Below are positions 62,669-64,000 of a stretch of 64,000 nucleotides of DNA, in pieces. The stretch's first letter is position 1. Each line of letters begins with the position of its first letter. The notes beneath the pieces were generated by a model. That model saw nothing but the letters and a program-made list of their open reading frames with translations, did no database searches and was not told the DNA's origin. The position numbers were made by a program, and so were the translations under genes. The stretch spans positions 24,874,517 through 24,938,516 of the forward strand of contig NC_030387.2 in the NCBI RefSeq assembly GCF_001625215.2. The letters are read 5' to 3'. The DNA is from Daucus carota subsp. sativus (Eukaryota > Streptophyta > Magnoliopsida > Apiales > Apiaceae).

Positions 62669-63364
62669 TTAATCTAGTATTTCAATGACTTCCACCCTTT
62701 CGCCTTCTGCATTGACATTAACTGAGAGACCACCATTCTCTTCTTCCATGATGCCAGCATCTTCGTTAATCACCACTGGGTTAATATATGCCTCATGCAC
62801 AGCCATGAAAATGGGTTCAACCGAGCCCAGTCCCATATCGCGGCTCCAAAGTTCGAAAACCCTCCCAAAAGGCTCAGAAATTACAACCATACCTTTGTAG
62901 TTCTGAGCACCATGCTCAACAAGGTAGGTGGCCAAAACATTGGCAGAAGGGTCACACAAGGTTGGCTCCATGCGGAAGTTGCGGTCTGCATGTCGCTGAT
63001 TCAGCTGCTGAACAACATCAGCGTGGTCCGGATGAGCACCCTCAATGGATGAATTCCTCCACTCCCAAAACGAGTCCAAATGATCACACTCAAGAATGTA
63101 GTACTCCCATTCTTCAGCGAAAGCTCGTTTGCAGCCCTCGAGAAGAGCTTGGTAATCGTTAACTCGCCTGTTACGTATGCCAACCGAGCCAGCCAGCATT
63201 CTCAAGATTTTTCCTCTACTGTTTCTAGCAACTGCACCAATGCCAGAGACATTTCCATTCGGCAGTGGGTTTTCATAAAAACAGGCATGGACATTGATTT
63301 TGATCCATCCCTGCTTGGGCATACGCCAGCGTGGGTTAACATCAACATTTTCAACTTCTGACAT
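62669..63364 (-). CDS. intact RNase H-like (RVT_3-type) protein with altered active site
   Basis: Single-exon ORF, 231 residues from ATG at 63364. The fold signature is clear: WRMPKQGWIKINVHACF (13-29), GIGAVARNSRGKILR (41-55), YQALLEGCKRAF, YYILECD, and a C-terminal SANVLATYLVEHGAQ (140-154) followed by VFELWSRDMGLG. Plant RNase H domains of LINE origin have NVDGA, E-A, ECD and AD-LA at these places. Here the first Asp is His26, the Glu is Gln72 and the last Asp is Thr146; only Asp94 remains. Catalysis is therefore unlikely. The tail is acidic (EDAGIMEEENGG). A TATA-like box and a CT-rich leader lie upstream, so it may be expressed. Options: a co-opted non-catalytic protein, or the 3' remnant of a LINE whose frame survived by chance. 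Confidence 0.7.
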   Translation of the reverse strand: MSEVENVDVNPRWRMPKQGWIKINVHACFYENPLPNGNVSGIGAVARNSRGKILRMLAGSVGIRNRRVNDYQALLEGCKRAFAEEWEYYILECDHLDSFWEWRNSSIEGAHPDHADVVQQLNQRHADRNFRMEPTLCDPSANVLATYLVEHGAQNYKGMVVISEPFGRVFELWSRDMGLGSVEPIFMAVHEAYINPVVINEDAGIMEEENGGLSVNVNAEGERVEVIEILD

Positions 63365-63442
63365 GGGTATGGAGGGCAACAGAAGTTAAGAGAGGAGAAG
63401 AAGATGAAAAAAGTGGCGTGAGGAGGAATGCTAGAGAGGGTC

Positions 63443-63450
63443 TATTTAAA
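63443..63450 (-). promoter_or_regulatory. possible TATA box of the RNase H-like gene
   Basis: TTTAAATA on the minus strand, 79-86 bp before the ATG, followed by a CT-rich leader (TCTTCTTCTCCTCTC). Plausible core promoter, not proven. Confidence 0.4.
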
Positions 63451-63613
63451 ATGGAAAACCACAGACAAAATGTCCTCGAAAAACTATTTTGCCCAATGCG
63501 CTACATGGCTTGTGCAGAGAAAAGCCGATTGCCTCGGCTATAGAGAAACTATTAAGTGTATGTTTGAAATCCGTGGCTTTTGAGCGGCAAGTGGAGAAAA
63601 TAAACTGTTCGGC

Positions 63614-64000
63614 TTAAGTGGCCCAGAACTGATCCATACTCAAGCGTTGGGCTCCCCTCTTGGCTAATTGATCTGCACGCATGTTAAGATCCGACGGAAT
63701 AATCTTTAGGAATATGTTATGTGCCAGAATAATATTATTCCATCTGCTGTGATCCTCCATTTTCTGTGAAAAGATATCTGCCAATTTACACATTAATTTT
63801 TTGCAGTCTGAGTATATGAGAAAGTCTGAATCTTGCCACCTTTTCTTTGAGATTTCTAAGAGGAGATGTTTGAAAGAATTCCACTAAGCCTCTTCCGCAT
63901 TAATTGCCTGAGTTGGACCTGAATATGTGAAGATTGCCTCTCCAGTAGATTTCAATATTAGTCCTCCTATACCTGCATTCACTTGATCTGCTCTAACCTT
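63614..64000 (-). pseudogene. RNase H-domain fragment with in-frame stop, cut by window edge
   Basis: From 64000 the minus strand reads NAGIGGLILKSTGEAIFTYSG, then INAEEA followed by a TAG codon, then IYSDCKKLMCKLADIF and NMRADQLAKRGAQRL, with a final TAA at 63614. Catalytic-type residues E (AEEA), D (YSDC) and D (RADQLA) are still present, unlike in the neighbouring ORF, but the stop breaks the domain. It looks like the tail of a LINE-type RNase H. Confidence 0.75.

Overview
The window is plant nuclear DNA: AT-rich, with intron-rich genes using GT-AG splice sites and a dense load of plant transposons (Stowaway, PIF/Harbinger and hAT MITEs, Helitron ends, a Mutator-like element, copia-type and gypsy-type solo LTRs). 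Protein families and gene order point to a eudicot. An asterid such as an Apiales member is a guess only. No organelle, bacterial or viral genes, tRNA or rRNA genes were seen.

Layout: 1-40 is probably the last codons of a plus-strand gene. 1765-3275 (-) is a four-exon plant-specific gene of unknown function (GTGVFLPRR family). 3.5-12.5 kb is intergenic and built of nested MITEs, a large fold-back element and Helitron ends. 12588-18187 (-) is GC1 (guanylyl cyclase 1 family, nine coding exons). 19.5-36.7 kb is a transposon block: a solo LTR (19536-21059), a 5.4-kb gypsy-type solo LTR (21947-27394), and a second LTR of the first family (27993-33870) interrupted by a 3.4-kb Mutator-like element carrying a decayed gene; several MITEs and a small Helitron follow. 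37251-40121 (+) is a ROP guanine nucleotide exchange factor (PRONE domain), 40868-41416 (+) is a MEE60-type membrane protein, 43052-44899 (-) is a small serine-rich SIS/MASS-like protein ending in a 17-nt exon, and 49108-60861 (+) is the complete 20-coding-exon VPS52 gene. A 712-bp hAT element lies just behind VPS52. 62669-63364 (-) is an intact RNase H-like ORF that has lost catalytic residues, and 63614-64000 (-) is a broken RNase H relative cut by the window edge.

The spliced models were assembled by hand. For each of the five multi-exon genes the exon lengths sum to a multiple of three and the protein runs unbroken from start to stop: 336 aa (1765-3275), 269 aa (GC1), 554 aa (ROPGEF), 167 aa (SIS/MASS-like) and 706 aa (VPS52).

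The genes do not form one pathway. ROPGEF activates ROP GTPases at the plasma membrane; VPS52 is a tethering-complex subunit for endosome-to-Golgi traffic; GC1 is a proposed cGMP-forming enzyme with a papain-like fold. The striking point is order: from memory, Arabidopsis has GC1, ROPGEF5 and MEE60 as consecutive loci (At5g05930, At5g05940, At5g05950), the order seen here with about 19 kb of transposons between the first two. I did not find a convincing wholly new molecular system. The best leads are the catalytically dead but intact RNase H ORF, the hairpin array inside one LTR, and the fast-changing modules of that LTR family.
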